A DNA stretch of 64,000 nt from Paenarthrobacter aurescens TC1 (GCA_000014925.1 CP000474.1:1302001-1366000), one strand, 5' to 3'. Counted from the stretch's first letter, positions 35,913 through 46,752 are shown. Program-made: numbers and translations. Notes: generated from the sequence alone by a model not told the origin.

Positions 35913-37430
35913 GTGAAACTCGAATTGAAAGGGATCTCGAAAGCCTTCGGGACCTTCTACGCCAACCAAGACATAGACCTCCTGGTCGAATCCGGTCAGA
36001 TCCATTGCCTCCTTGGCGAAAATGGTGCCGGCAAATCTACCCTCATGAACGTGCTCTACGGGCTGTACGAGCCTTCGGCCGGCCAGATCCTGGTGGACGG
36101 GCAGCCCGTCACCTTCCGCGGACCCGGGGATGCCATGGCTGCCGGAATCGGTATGGTGCATCAGCACTTCATGCTGGTTCCCGTCTTCACGGTTGCTGAG
36201 AACGTGGCGCTCGGCGCGGAGCCAACCACGTTCGGAGGTGTCCTCAGCATTGAAGAAACGCGGAAGAAGATCCGGGAGATTTCCGGCAAGTACGGCTTCG
36301 ACGTCGATCCCGATGCACTCGTCGAAGACCTTCCCGTGGGTGTCCAGCAGCGCGTCGAGATCATCAAAGCGCTGGTTCGGGAAGCCAAAGTCCTCATTTT
36401 GGACGAGCCCACAGCAGTGTTGACGCCGCAGGAAACCGATGAACTCCTGGACATCATGCGCCAACTCAAAGCCGGCGGCACATCCATTGTTTTCATCTCG
36501 CACAAGCTCCGCGAAGTGAAGGCTGTCTCGGACGTCATTACGGTGATCCGCCGAGGCAAGGTAGTGGGTGATGCTCCACCTACGGCATCAGCCACTGAAC
36601 TCGCCTCCATGATGGTGGGCCGGCCGGTGAGCCTGAGCCTGAACAAGGCCCCCGCTCAGCCGAAGGAGACCACCTTTGTGGTGGAGAACCTGACGGTCCG
36701 TGCAGCCAACGGCACCAACGTGGTGGACGGGATCAGCTTCGACATCGCCCAAGGTGAGATCCTCGCCGTCGCCGGTGTCCAGGGCAACGGCCAAACAGAA
36801 CTGACGGAGGCCATTCTCGGCATCCAAGAGCATGTGACAGGCTCCGTGATGTTGGATGGCAAGCAACTCCTGGGCCTTCCGGTCAAGGACGTCCTGCGTT
36901 CCGGCGTTGGTTTTGTTCCGGAAGACCGCACGGTGGATGGGCTCGTGGGACCGTTCTCCGTTGCCGAGAATTTGGTGCTGGACTTGTACGACCAAGCACC
37001 GTTCGCGAGCGGCATCAGCATGAAGCCTGCCAAGGTTGTTGAGCACGCGAAAGCCAAGATCGAGGAATTCGATATCCGTACTCCGTCCGCTGCATCGGCC
37101 GCCGGGACACTGTCCGGTGGCAACCAGCAGAAGGTGGTCATGGCCAGGGAACTGTCCCGGCCCTTGCGGTTGTTTATTGCCAGCCAGCCCACCCGCGGGG
37201 TGGACGTAGGCTCCATTGAATTCCTGCACAAGCGAATCGTTGCCGAGCGCGACGTCGGAACTCCGGTCATGATCGTTTCAACGGAGCTTGATGAAGTCAT
37301 TGAGCTCGCAGACAGGATTGCCGTGCTGTACAAGGGCAAGCTCGTGGGCATTGTCCCCGCGGGAACTTCCCGCGACACCCTTGGCTTGATGATGGCCGGA
37401 GTCGGCCCGGAAGGAGGCTCTGATGTCTAA
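35913..37430 (+). CDS. Nucleoside ABC importer, tandem ATP-binding protein (NupA/YufO-like)
   Basis: A 505-residue protein with two ATPase halves, as in sugar and nucleoside importers. The first half has Walker A LLGENGAGKSTLM, a DLPVGVQQRVEIIKAL signature and Walker B VLILDEPTAVL. The second has a degenerate Walker A (VQGNGQTELTEAI, no lysine) but a good signature TLSGGNQQKVVMARELSRP and the altered Walker B LFIASQPTRGVD. This asymmetry is normal for the family. GTG 35913 is my choice; a GTG nine bases earlier is also possible. The stop overlaps the permease gene by eight bases. Confidence 0.92.
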   Translation: MKLELKGISKAFGTFYANQDIDLLVESGQIHCLLGENGAGKSTLMNVLYGLYEPSAGQILVDGQPVTFRGPGDAMAAGIGMVHQHFMLVPVFTVAENVALGAEPTTFGGVLSIEETRKKIREISGKYGFDVDPDALVEDLPVGVQQRVEIIKALVREAKVLILDEPTAVLTPQETDELLDIMRQLKAGGTSIVFISHKLREVKAVSDVITVIRRGKVVGDAPPTASATELASMMVGRPVSLSLNKAPAQPKETTFVVENLTVRAANGTNVVDGISFDIAQGEILAVAGVQGNGQTELTEAILGIQEHVTGSVMLDGKQLLGLPVKDVLRSGVGFVPEDRTVDGLVGPFSVAENLVLDLYDQAPFASGISMKPAKVVEHAKAKIEEFDIRTPSAASAAGTLSGGNQQKVVMARELSRPLRLFIASQPTRGVDVGSIEFLHKRIVAERDVGTPVMIVSTELDEVIELADRIAVLYKGKLVGIVPAGTSRDTLGLMMAGVGPEGGSDV

Positions 37431-38769
37431 CAGTGACGGATCAAATAAAGGCCAGACACCCGACGTTCCTACCTCAGAAGTCCGCGCAGCGGACGTCTCT
37501 TTGGATACCGCCGGAGGAACGCTGGAACCGTCCATCGTGCCCGTCTCTTCCCAGAGCGGAGACCCGGGACACCAGCAGGGCAGCGTCATGCGGCGGATCG
37601 TCATGGGCAACGGCTTCGTGTCTGTCTTGGCCGTCATCGTAGCGCTGTTCCTTGGTGGCCTGCTGATCGCCAGCACGGATGCGCAGGTTGCCAAAACCGC
37701 TGGCTACCTCTTTGCACGGCCCACGGACTTCCTGAGCGCGTTGTGGTCAGCAATGACCGAGAGCTACGTTGCCCTCTTCCAGGGATCTGTCTTTAGTCCA
37801 CGCGAAGGTTTCAAGCCTTTGCTCGAGACCATGACCGTGGCAACACCGCTTATTTGCGCCGGTCTTGGAGTTGCCTTGGCTTTCCGTGCCGGCCTGTTCA
37901 ACATCGGTGCGCAAGGACAGATCATCATCAGTGCCACGCTGGCAGCCTATGTCGGTTTCACCTGGCACCTGCCGTTCGGTTTGCACCTGCTGGTGGTCAT
38001 CATCATGGGTGTCCTGGGCGGTGCCGTCTGGGGTGGAATTGTTGGCATCCTCAAAGCCCGTACAGGTGCGCATGAGGTCATCGTGACCATCATGTTGAAC
38101 TACATTGCGCTCTTCCTTCTCGACTTTCTGTTGAACACGCCCGCGTTCCGGCGACCGGGGGATAACAGCCCCATTTCACCGCGCCTGGACGAGTCGGCCA
38201 CCTACCCCATCCTCATCCCGGGATCCCGGCTCCACGTGGGATTCCTGGTGGCAATCGCCCTGACGTACGGTGTGTGGTGGATGCTGAACCGATCCACCAT
38301 CGGCTTCGAGTTCCGGGCCGTCGGTTCCAATCCCATCGCCGCACGGACTGCTGGCATCAAGGTTCCCCGCGCCACCATCCTGGTGATGGCACTGGCTGGA
38401 GCCCTTGCGGCGTTCGGCGGTGTGGCCCAGGTTGCGGGCACCGAAAAGGTCCTCACTGGCGGCGTGGCAGCCCAGATCGGCTTTGACGCGATCACGGTTG
38501 CCCTGCTGGGCCGCAGTACTCCGTGGGGGACGTTCTTTGCAGGTCTCCTTTTTGGGGCTTTCCGTGCCGGTGCGGTGCAGATGCAGATCCAAACGGGTAC
38601 GCCAATCGACATCGTCCTGGTGGTGCAATCACTGATTGTGCTCTTTATTGCTGCACCGCCGCTCATCCGGTCGATCTTCCGGCTTGAGGGTAAAAAGAAG
38701 AACAAGACAAAGCCACCGAAGGCGGCGCCGAAAGCTGCCCTTGCCAACGCCACCGGAGGTGCCAAGTGA
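37423..38769 (+). CDS. Nucleoside ABC importer permease (NupB/YufP-like)
   Basis: A 448-residue membrane subunit of the BPD_transp_2 family. About 60 polar N-terminal residues precede the first hydrophobic segment, which is longer than usual. Eight to ten segments follow. The cytoplasmic coupling region FRAVGSNPIAARTAGIKVPR and the LGRSTPWGTFFAGLLFGAFRAGA end are characteristic. A lysine-rich tail closes the protein. It overlaps the ATPase gene by eight bases and the second permease by four (GTGA). Confidence 0.92.
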   Translation: MSNSDGSNKGQTPDVPTSEVRAADVSLDTAGGTLEPSIVPVSSQSGDPGHQQGSVMRRIVMGNGFVSVLAVIVALFLGGLLIASTDAQVAKTAGYLFARPTDFLSALWSAMTESYVALFQGSVFSPREGFKPLLETMTVATPLICAGLGVALAFRAGLFNIGAQGQIIISATLAAYVGFTWHLPFGLHLLVVIIMGVLGGAVWGGIVGILKARTGAHEVIVTIMLNYIALFLLDFLLNTPAFRRPGDNSPISPRLDESATYPILIPGSRLHVGFLVAIALTYGVWWMLNRSTIGFEFRAVGSNPIAARTAGIKVPRATILVMALAGALAAFGGVAQVAGTEKVLTGGVAAQIGFDAITVALLGRSTPWGTFFAGLLFGAFRAGAVQMQIQTGTPIDIVLVVQSLIVLFIAAPPLIRSIFRLEGKKKNKTKPPKAAPKAALANATGGAK

Positions 38770-40055
38770 GTGCGACAACTGCTGCACCCAGGTCGGGATC
38801 TACGGCCCTGCCGGCATTCCGGCCTTCCATGAAGGTCCCCCTCTCGCTCGGTATCCTCGCGCTGATAGCCCTGGTGTTTTTCGGCTTCCTTGGACCGGAC
38901 CAGACCGCCGAGATGAAGATCAGCGATGCCGGCGACGCCGTTGCTGTTCCTGCCCTGATGATTCCGGGACAGGTGGGCGGCATTGTCCTCGGCATCCTGT
39001 TGCTCGCGATGGCCGCCTACTCGATCTACCTTTGGACGCAGGGGGAGCGGTCACCCAAGTGGCTGCCCATCGCCTTCGCCGTGGTGTTCGTGTTCGCCTT
39101 GCTCGTCTGGATCGTTGCGGGTGCACGCCAACCCTCCATCTCACTGGCCGGCCTCGTTGCCGGGTCCGTGACATTGGCCGTGCCCCTGGTGTTCGGCTCC
39201 CTTTCCGGCGTGCTCTGTGAGCGCGTGGGCGTAGTGAACATCGCCATCGAGGGGCAACTCCTGGGCGGAGCCTTCACTGCCGCGCTGGTGGCTACCATGA
39301 CGGGCAGTCCGTACATCGGCTTGATTGCGGCCGCTGCTGCCGGTGCCGCGGTGTCCATGGTCCTGGCCGTGTTCAGCATCAAGTACCTGGTCAACCAGAT
39401 CATTGTTGGCGTGGTCCTGAACGTGTTGGTCTCCGGCCTCACGGGATTCCTCTACGGCACGCTGATGGTGCCCAACAAGGAGCAGTTCAACACTCCGGGC
39501 CGGCTGGACATCCTGCCGATCCCGTTGCTTTCGGATATCCCCATCATCGGGCCGATCCTGTTCGAGCAGTCCATCGCGGGCTACCTCATGTACATTGCCG
39601 TCGCAGTGGTGTGGTTCGGCTTGTTCAAGACCCGTTGGGGCCTGCGCGTCCGCGCCGTCGGCGAACACCCGCAGGCTGCCGACACCTTGGGCATCAACGT
39701 CAACGCAACCCGGTTCTGGAATGTCACCTTGGGTGGTGCCATCGCGGGTATCGGCGGGGCTGTCTTCACACTGGTGACCATCGATTCCTTCACCAAGGAC
39801 ATCTCCGGTGGCCGCGGCTTCATCGCCTTGGCTGCCTTGATCTTCGGCCGGTGGAATCCGATCGGGGCCTTCCTGGCCTCTCTGCTGTTCGGCTTTGCCT
39901 ACAACCTGCAGTCAATCCTTGGCATCATCGGTACCCCGGTGCCGAGCCAGTTCATGGCCATGCTGCCGTACTTGGTGACCATCTTCGCCGTCGCCGGTTT
40001 GGTGGGTAAGTCGCGGCCCCCGGCCGCAAGCGGCATACCCTACGTGAAGGGTTGA
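38766..40055 (+). CDS. Nucleoside ABC importer permease (NupC/YufQ-like)
   Basis: The partner permease, 429 residues, BPD_transp_2 family. It has about ten hydrophobic segments, including LSGVLCERVGVVNIAIEGQLLGGAF and the coupling segment LRVRAVGEHPQAADTLGINVNATRFWNV. FIALAALIFGRWNPIGAFLASLLFGFA is the usual late signature. Its GTG start overlaps the first permease stop, and cytidine deaminase follows two bases after its own stop. Import and catabolism of nucleosides are therefore encoded on one transcript. Confidence 0.93.
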   Translation: MSATTAAPRSGSTALPAFRPSMKVPLSLGILALIALVFFGFLGPDQTAEMKISDAGDAVAVPALMIPGQVGGIVLGILLLAMAAYSIYLWTQGERSPKWLPIAFAVVFVFALLVWIVAGARQPSISLAGLVAGSVTLAVPLVFGSLSGVLCERVGVVNIAIEGQLLGGAFTAALVATMTGSPYIGLIAAAAAGAAVSMVLAVFSIKYLVNQIIVGVVLNVLVSGLTGFLYGTLMVPNKEQFNTPGRLDILPIPLLSDIPIIGPILFEQSIAGYLMYIAVAVVWFGLFKTRWGLRVRAVGEHPQAADTLGINVNATRFWNVTLGGAIAGIGGAVFTLVTIDSFTKDISGGRGFIALAALIFGRWNPIGAFLASLLFGFAYNLQSILGIIGTPVPSQFMAMLPYLVTIFAVAGLVGKSRPPAASGIPYVKG

Positions 40056-40057
40056 CG

Positions 40058-40462
40058 ATGCCAGCGAATGATATCGACTGGCATGTCCTGGAAGATGCGG
40101 CAAAGCAGGCCATGCAACGCGCCTACGCGCCGTATTCCAAGTTCCCGGTGGGGGCTGCGGCCCTCACCGAGGACGGCAGGATCGTCAGCGGCTGCAACGT
40201 AGAAAATGCCAGCTATGGGCTGACCCTCTGCGCCGAATGTGCACTGGTTGGCCAGCTCCACATGACAGGCGGCGGCAGGATCGCCGCGTTTTACTGCGTG
40301 GACGGCCAAGGCAACATCCTCATGCCATGCGGAAGGTGCCGCCAACTCCTTTACGAGTTCAGGGCACCAGGGATGCAGCTCATGACAACGCAGGGAATCA
40401 AAACCATGGACCAGGTGCTGCCGGATGCCTTTGGTCCTGAAAACCTGGAGGAAACCACGTGA
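40058..40462 (+). CDS. cdd: Cytidine deaminase
   Basis: Cdd deaminates cytidine and deoxycytidine to uridine and deoxyuridine. The 134-residue protein has the homotetrameric-type zinc motifs: CNVENASYGLTLCAECAL, with the ligand cysteine and catalytic glutamate, and MPCGRCRQLLYEF with two ligand cysteines. ATG 40058 follows GAAGG at seven bases. Its stop overlaps the phosphorylase start by four bases. The product is a substrate of the next enzyme. Confidence 0.95.
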   Translation: MPANDIDWHVLEDAAKQAMQRAYAPYSKFPVGAAALTEDGRIVSGCNVENASYGLTLCAECALVGQLHMTGGGRIAAFYCVDGQGNILMPCGRCRQLLYEFRAPGMQLMTTQGIKTMDQVLPDAFGPENLEETT

Positions 40463-41769
40463 CAAGCACTGAAGCGTTCGACGCCGTCCAGATCATTTCC
40501 ATCAAGCGGGACAAGGGCACGCTTACTCCCGAGCAAATCGACTGGACCATCGATGCCTATACCCGCGGCGTCATCGCCGAGGAACAGATGGCCGCACTGA
40601 ACATGGCCATCCTGCTCAACGGCATGGACCGCGCCGAGATTTCGCAGTGGACGTCCGCAATGATCGCCTCTGGTGAGCGGATGGACTTTTCGTCCCTGAC
40701 AAGGCCCGACGGCGGCCGGAAGGCTACCAGCGACAAGCACTCCACCGGTGGGGTGGGGGATAAGATCACGCTGCCGTTGGCGCCGCTGGTGGCTGTGTTC
40801 GGCGTCGCGGTTCCGCAGCTGTCGGGCCGCGGCCTCGGCCACACCGGCGGGACGCTGGACAAGCTGGAGGCCATCCCCGGGTGGCGCGCCAACCTGAGCA
40901 ACGACGAAATCATGGCCCAGCTCCAGGACGTCGGCGCAGTCATCTGTGCCGCAGGCTCAGGGCTCGCCCCGGCGGACAAGAAACTCTATGCCTTGCGCGA
41001 CGTGACAGGCACCGTTGAAGCCATCCCGCTGATTGCTTCGTCGATCATGAGCAAGAAGATCGCCGAAGGTACCGGTTCGCTGGTTTTGGACGTCAAAGTG
41101 GGTTCGGGCGCGTTCATGAAGGACGAAGCACGGGCACGTGAGCTGGCTGAGACCATGGTGGCTTTGGGCAAGGATGCAGGCGTACACACCGTCGCGCTGA
41201 TCACGGACATGTCCACGCCGCTTGGATTGACTGCCGGTAACGCCATTGAGGTGGAGGAATCAGTGGAGGTCCTTGCCGGCGGCGGTCCGGAAGACGTGGT
41301 CGAACTGACCGTCCGCCTGGCCGAGGAGATGCTGGCCGGTGCCGGCATCCACGACGCCGATCCCGCAGCCGCGCTGAAGGACGGACGCGCCATGGACGTC
41401 TGGAACCGGATGATCGAAGCCCAAGGTGGAGATCCCCGGGCCGCGCTGCCCGTGGCCAGGGAATCCGAGGTTGTCTACGCTCCGGCGGACGGCGTCCTGG
41501 TGGGATTGGACGCACTTTCCGTGGGTGTTGCGGCTTGGCGCCTGGGTGCCGGCCGGGCACGCAAGGAAGACCAGGTCCAGGCCGGGGCGGGTGTCCGATT
41601 ACACGCCAAGCCTGGTGCGCTGGTCCGTGCGGGGGAGCCTTTGATGACCCTCCTGACGGACACTCCGGAGAAGTTCGAACGGGCAAAGGAAGCACTTCAG
41701 GATGCGGTGGTGATTGCGCCTGAGGGTTCCCGCCCGGCGCATCAGCTCATCATCGACCGCATCGCCTAG
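40459..41769 (+). CDS. deoA: Thymidine / pyrimidine-nucleoside phosphorylase
   Basis: This enzyme splits thymidine or deoxyuridine (and uridine in the broader type) with phosphate into base and (deoxy)ribose-1-phosphate. The 436-residue protein has the family signature SGRGLGHTGGTLDKLEAIPG, the phosphate-binding KHSTGGVGDKITLPLAPLVA and the SKKIAEGTGSLVLDVKVGSGAFMK block. It follows cytidine deaminase with overlap. A perfect 17-bp-stem hairpin immediately downstream ends the operon. Confidence 0.94.
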   Translation: MTSTEAFDAVQIISIKRDKGTLTPEQIDWTIDAYTRGVIAEEQMAALNMAILLNGMDRAEISQWTSAMIASGERMDFSSLTRPDGGRKATSDKHSTGGVGDKITLPLAPLVAVFGVAVPQLSGRGLGHTGGTLDKLEAIPGWRANLSNDEIMAQLQDVGAVICAAGSGLAPADKKLYALRDVTGTVEAIPLIASSIMSKKIAEGTGSLVLDVKVGSGAFMKDEARARELAETMVALGKDAGVHTVALITDMSTPLGLTAGNAIEVEESVEVLAGGGPEDVVELTVRLAEEMLAGAGIHDADPAAALKDGRAMDVWNRMIEAQGGDPRAALPVARESEVVYAPADGVLVGLDALSVGVAAWRLGAGRARKEDQVQAGAGVRLHAKPGALVRAGEPLMTLLTDTPEKFERAKEALQDAVVIAPEGSRPAHQLIIDRIA

Positions 41770-41775
41770 GCTTAA

Positions 41776-41813
41776 GTGTTCCGGGCTGTTCCCCGTGGAA
41801 CAGCCCGGAACAC
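41776..41813 (+). terminator. Perfect 17-bp-stem hairpin after deoA
   Basis: GTGTTCCGGGCTGTTCC at 41776-41792 pairs with GGAACAGCCCGGAACAC at 41797-41813 with a four-base loop. No U-run follows. It should end the nucleoside operon. Confidence 0.8.
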
Positions 41814-41858
41814 CAGTCATCCGGCGCCTGTGGGGGAGCCGGCTACCGTAAGGAAACC

Positions 41859-42509
41859 GTGCAGGGCATCAACGATTTCATCCTCGCCGCGGCGGAGCAG
41901 CCCTGGGTGTTGTTCCTGGTGCTGGCCTGCTGCGTCATTGATGGCTTTTTCCCGCCCATCCCCAGCGAATCAGTGGTGGTGGGCCTGAGTGCCGTCTCCG
42001 GCAGCAGCGGTGCCCCCAACGTGTGGCTGCTGGGTGTGATGGCCGCCGTCGGGGCGTTCTCCGGGGACAACATCGCCTACATCATTGGCAACCGCATAGG
42101 CATCCAGCGGTGGCGGTGGATGCGCACGCAGCGCATGCAGGGCGCTTTCCGTTGGGCGGGCAAGGAACTTCGACGCCGGTCTGCCTCGCTCATCATGGTG
42201 GCCCGCTTCATCCCCATCGGGAGGGTGGCAGTTAATCTGACGGCCGGTGCCACTCACTTCCATCACCGCCGCTTCGTTGCCCTCACTGCGATGTCCGCCA
42301 TCCTTTGGGCCAGCTATTCGGTGGTCCTGGGTTACTTCTTCGGTGTGTGGTTTGAGCACAACCACCTCCTGGGCGCGGTCATAGCCATCGTGGTGGCCGT
42401 GATCCTGGGGGTCATCATCGATCGCATCATCAGCAAAGTCCGGGGTTCCGTGCCCTTGGACGGAAAAAACATCCCCGAGGAAGACGCCCCGACTCCACCC
42501 ACGGTATGA
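41859..42509 (+). CDS. DedA family membrane protein, first of a tandem pair
   Basis: A 216-residue protein of the DedA/SNARE-associated (VTT) family, now linked to lipid flipping across the membrane. Family features include FLVLACCVIDGFFPPIPSE with the conserved acidic residue and Pro, GDNIAYIIGNRIG, and the arginine/glycine motif ARFIPIGRVAVNLTAGATHF. About four to five hydrophobic segments are present, with re-entrant loops expected. GTG 41859 has AAGGA just before it. The next gene is a paralogue. Confidence 0.87.
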   Translation: MQGINDFILAAAEQPWVLFLVLACCVIDGFFPPIPSESVVVGLSAVSGSSGAPNVWLLGVMAAVGAFSGDNIAYIIGNRIGIQRWRWMRTQRMQGAFRWAGKELRRRSASLIMVARFIPIGRVAVNLTAGATHFHHRRFVALTAMSAILWASYSVVLGYFFGVWFEHNHLLGAVIAIVVAVILGVIIDRIISKVRGSVPLDGKNIPEEDAPTPPTV

Positions 42510-42547
42510 CGTGTCCAGCCCCGGAAGATCAGTCCGGCGGTTGACGA

Positions 42548-42598
42548 CCCCAGCGTCCGCTTGGAGATAGCGTTAAACGCGTGATCCCAAGGCTGGGG
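42548..42598 (+). terminator. Compound hairpin between the two DedA genes
   Basis: CCCCAGC (42548) pairs with GCTGGGG (ending 42598), with an inner CTTGG/CCAAG pair and a small inner loop. It lies in the 174-base gap between the paralogues. A terminator or leader structure is possible. Confidence 0.45.
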
Positions 42599-42683
42599 CG
42601 TAGCGAACGACGCCCCGGCCGTGGGACACTAGAGCGACTTCCGTCACACCGTCAAGTCACATTCGTCTAGGAGCTACCCCCGC

Positions 42684-43394
42684 GTGGAGTTTTTGAATCA
42701 AATGCTCGAGCATGCAGCCGGGCAGCCCTGGATATACCCGGTACTTCTGGTCTTCTTTTTCATTGACGGATTCGCCACCATTCTCCCCAGCGAAACAGCC
42801 ATAGTGGGGCTCTCGGCGCTGTCCCTTCACAGCGGAGAACCCAATCTGTGGATCCTGGGAGGAACCGCCCTGGTAGGCGCCATGGCCGGCGACAACATGG
42901 CTTACATGCTGGGCCGGAAGATCGGCCTCACCCGCTGGAAGTGGATGCGGCGGCCAAAGGTCCAGAAAATGTTCGCCTGGGCGCAGTATGAGTTGGACAA
43001 GCGTGGCGCGGTGCTCATTTTCACGGCCCGCTACATTCCGTGGGGCCGTGTGGCGGTGAACTACGTCGCCGGGCAAACCGGATTCCGCCACCGCACCTTT
43101 TTCTGGTTGGACGCTTTCGCCTGCATCACGTGGGTGGGCTACTCCATCGGCATTGGCCTTCTGGCAGGTCAGTGGGTGCACCACAACCCGCTCCTCGGCG
43201 TGGGCATTGCCGTTGCGTTCGCTGTGGTTCTCGGCATCGTGGTGGACCATGCACTGCGCTGGTGGCACAAGTACCTTGAGAAGAAGGATGTGGCCCGTGA
43301 AGCGGCCGCAAGCAGCGAAGTGAAGGTTGCGGAGCCTGCGGATCTGTCGCAGAAAGCAGTTGCAGGCGCGGACCTCTCCAAGCCTGCTGGCTAA
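42684..43394 (+). CDS. DedA family membrane protein, second of a tandem pair
   Basis: A 236-residue paralogue of the preceding protein. Matching features are VFFFIDGFATILPSETAIVGLSAL, GDNMAYMLGRKIG and ARYIPWGRVAVNYVAGQTGF. It differs by a C-terminal tail of about 35 Ala/Lys/Glu-rich residues. GTG 42684 follows AGGAG at about ten bases. The two copies presumably arose by tandem duplication and then diverged, since their DNA is no longer similar outside the motifs. Confidence 0.87.
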   Translation: MEFLNQMLEHAAGQPWIYPVLLVFFFIDGFATILPSETAIVGLSALSLHSGEPNLWILGGTALVGAMAGDNMAYMLGRKIGLTRWKWMRRPKVQKMFAWAQYELDKRGAVLIFTARYIPWGRVAVNYVAGQTGFRHRTFFWLDAFACITWVGYSIGIGLLAGQWVHHNPLLGVGIAVAFAVVLGIVVDHALRWWHKYLEKKDVAREAAASSEVKVAEPADLSQKAVAGADLSKPAG

Positions 43395-43422
43395 GCATCT
43401 GCCGTCCCCCTACAGTTAGTAC

Positions 43423-44565
43423 GTGACTGAGCCCATTCTTGACGCTGCCCCTGCCCTTGACTTCGATCTGAAGAGCCTCCCCAAGGTTTCCCTCCACGAC
43501 CACCTGGACGGAGGACTCCGCCCGGCCACCATTATCGAGCTGGCAGAGGCTGCCGGCCACACGCTGCCCTCCACGGATCCTGTGGCGCTGGGCGAATGGT
43601 TCCGTGAATCGGCCGACTCCGGTTCGCTGGTCCGCTACCTCGAAACGTTCGACCACACCGTGGCCGTCATGCAGACCAAGGAAGGCCTGTTCCGGGTCGC
43701 CAAGGAATTCGTGGAAGACCTGGCCGAGGACGGCGTGGTGTACGGCGAAGTCCGCTGGGCACCTGAACAGCACCTTCAGCAGGGCCTGACCCTGGACGAG
43801 GTTGTCGAAGCCGTCCAGACAGGCCTTGAAGCCGGAATGGATTCCGCCGAAGAACGCGGCCAGCAGATCCAGGTGGGGCAGCTCATCACTGCCATGCGGC
43901 ACGCTGATCGCGGCCAGGAAATCGCAGAACTGGCTGTCCGCCACAGGGCCAACGGCGCCGTTGGCTTCGACATTGCCGGCGCTGAAGACGGCTTCCTGCC
44001 GTCCCGCTTCAAGGACGCCTTCACCTACCTTGCCGAGAACAACTTCCCGGCAACAGTCCACGCCGGCGAGGCAGCTGGCTTGGACAGCATCCAGTCCGCT
44101 TTGGTGGACGGCCGCGCCTTGCGCCTTGGCCATGGCGTCCGGATCGCCGAGGACATCTCGGTGGAGTTTGAGGACAACTCCGACGACGACGGCGAGGACA
44201 CCATCGGCATGGTGACCATCGGCAGCGTGGCAGCATGGGTTCGCGACCGCGGAATCGCCCTGGAAATCTGCCCTTCCTCCAACCTCCAGACCGGTGCCAT
44301 TTCCGGCTTTGGCGACGGCATCGAAAGCCACCCGGTGGACATGCTGTTCCAGCTCGGCTTCAACGTCACCATCAACACGGACAACCGCCTCATGAGCGGC
44401 GTGACGCTTACCGACGAGTTCGAACTCCTGGTGGAGACCTTCGACTACGACCTCGATGATCTGCTCGAGCTGACGCTCAACGCGGCCGAGGCAGCGTTCC
44501 TGCCGCTGGACGAGCGTGAAGCCTTGGTTGAGTACATCAACGATGCCTACGCCAACCTCGGCTAA
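43423..44565 (+). CDS. add: Adenosine deaminase
   Basis: Add deaminates adenosine and deoxyadenosine to inosine. The 380-residue TIM-barrel metalloenzyme shows the zinc-ligand motif SLHDHLDGGLRPAT near residue 26, VYGEVRWAPEQH, the catalytic HAGEAAG, the ICPSSNLQTG block and NTDNRLMSG with the metal Asp region. An acidic insert EFEDNSDDDGEDT lies near residue 250. GTG 43423 has TACAGT six bases upstream (leaderless pattern). With cdd and deoA upstream it completes a set of nucleoside-salvage enzymes. Confidence 0.93.
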   Translation: MTEPILDAAPALDFDLKSLPKVSLHDHLDGGLRPATIIELAEAAGHTLPSTDPVALGEWFRESADSGSLVRYLETFDHTVAVMQTKEGLFRVAKEFVEDLAEDGVVYGEVRWAPEQHLQQGLTLDEVVEAVQTGLEAGMDSAEERGQQIQVGQLITAMRHADRGQEIAELAVRHRANGAVGFDIAGAEDGFLPSRFKDAFTYLAENNFPATVHAGEAAGLDSIQSALVDGRALRLGHGVRIAEDISVEFEDNSDDDGEDTIGMVTIGSVAAWVRDRGIALEICPSSNLQTGAISGFGDGIESHPVDMLFQLGFNVTINTDNRLMSGVTLTDEFELLVETFDYDLDDLLELTLNAAEAAFLPLDEREALVEYINDAYANLG

Positions 44566-45223
44566 TTCTCCGCTGGACCAGCTGCTGGGAACAATTGCCG
44601 CGCTGCGTGAGCACTGCCCTTGGATGGGTGCGCTGACGCACGAGTCACTGGTGGAGTACTTGATCGAAGAAGCCTATGAAGTGGTGGACTCGATCGAGGC
44701 CGGTGCGGTGGATGAAGAGCTTCGCGGCGAGCTGGGTGATGTGCTGCTTCAGGTGGTACTTCATGCCCGGCTCGCCGAGGAGCGCGGCAGTTTTAACTTC
44801 GAGGACGTAGCCCGGGGCATCAACGCCAAGATGGTCCGGCGAAACCAGCACGTCTTCAACGCGGACGGTTCCCTTCGGGAGAGTTTCCCGGCCAGCGTCG
44901 AGGAAATCATCGTCAAGTGGGATGCCGCCAAGCGGGCGGAGAAGCCGGAGCGGAAAGACCCCTTCGAGGGTATCCCGCCGCACCTTCCCGCTTTGGCTGC
45001 GGCGCAGAAGTCCCTGGACCGAGCGGTACGCGCGGGCTTGGACGTTGACGCTCAAGGTGACTTGGCCGCCGTCGGACTTCCCCTGGTCCCGGCCTCGGAA
45101 GAGGCCCTCGGCGAGCTGCTGCTCGCGGTGGTCGCCGGCGCCCGTGAGCAAGGACTCGACGCCGAACGGGCCCTCCGTGCCGCGGTTCGATCGTTTCAGA
45201 ACAGCCAGGCGCAGACTTCATGA
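44543..45223 (+). CDS. mazG: MazG family nucleotide pyrophosphohydrolase
   Basis: MazG hydrolyses nucleoside triphosphates to monophosphates, cleaning damaged dNTPs or lowering alarmone levels. The 226-residue protein has the single-domain pattern: REHCPWMGALTHESLVEYLIEEAYEVVDSIE followed by ELGDVLLQVVLHARLA, giving the metal-binding ExxE...ExxD set. ATG 44543 overlaps the end of add by 23 bases in another frame, implying coupling. The C-terminal 90 residues are less conserved. Its link to salvage may reflect nucleotide-pool sanitation. Confidence 0.88.
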   Translation: MPTPTSANSPLDQLLGTIAALREHCPWMGALTHESLVEYLIEEAYEVVDSIEAGAVDEELRGELGDVLLQVVLHARLAEERGSFNFEDVARGINAKMVRRNQHVFNADGSLRESFPASVEEIIVKWDAAKRAEKPERKDPFEGIPPHLPALAAAQKSLDRAVRAGLDVDAQGDLAAVGLPLVPASEEALGELLLAVVAGAREQGLDAERALRAAVRSFQNSQAQTS

Positions 45224-45255
45224 CGTGAGCCGTCGGAAGCCGTGCCGTAACGTAA

Positions 45256-46620
<1,365 letters not shown>

Positions 46621-46639
46621 CATTCCGCGAAAACAGCTG

Positions 46640-46675
46640 ACCGGTGGCTATGGTGGAAAGACCATGGCCACCGGT
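46640..46675 (+). terminator. Terminator after eno
   Basis: ACCGGTGGCTATGGT at 46640-46654 pairs with ACCATGGCCACCGGT at 46661-46675 (15 bp with one G-U pair, six-base loop), followed by TCTGTTT. Confidence 0.85.
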
Positions 46676-46752
46676 TCTGTTTAACGCGGGCCAGGTCAGA
46701 AACAGCAAGCGCAGCAAACCGCCAGGCAAGCACCGGGCATTACAGGAGTGTC

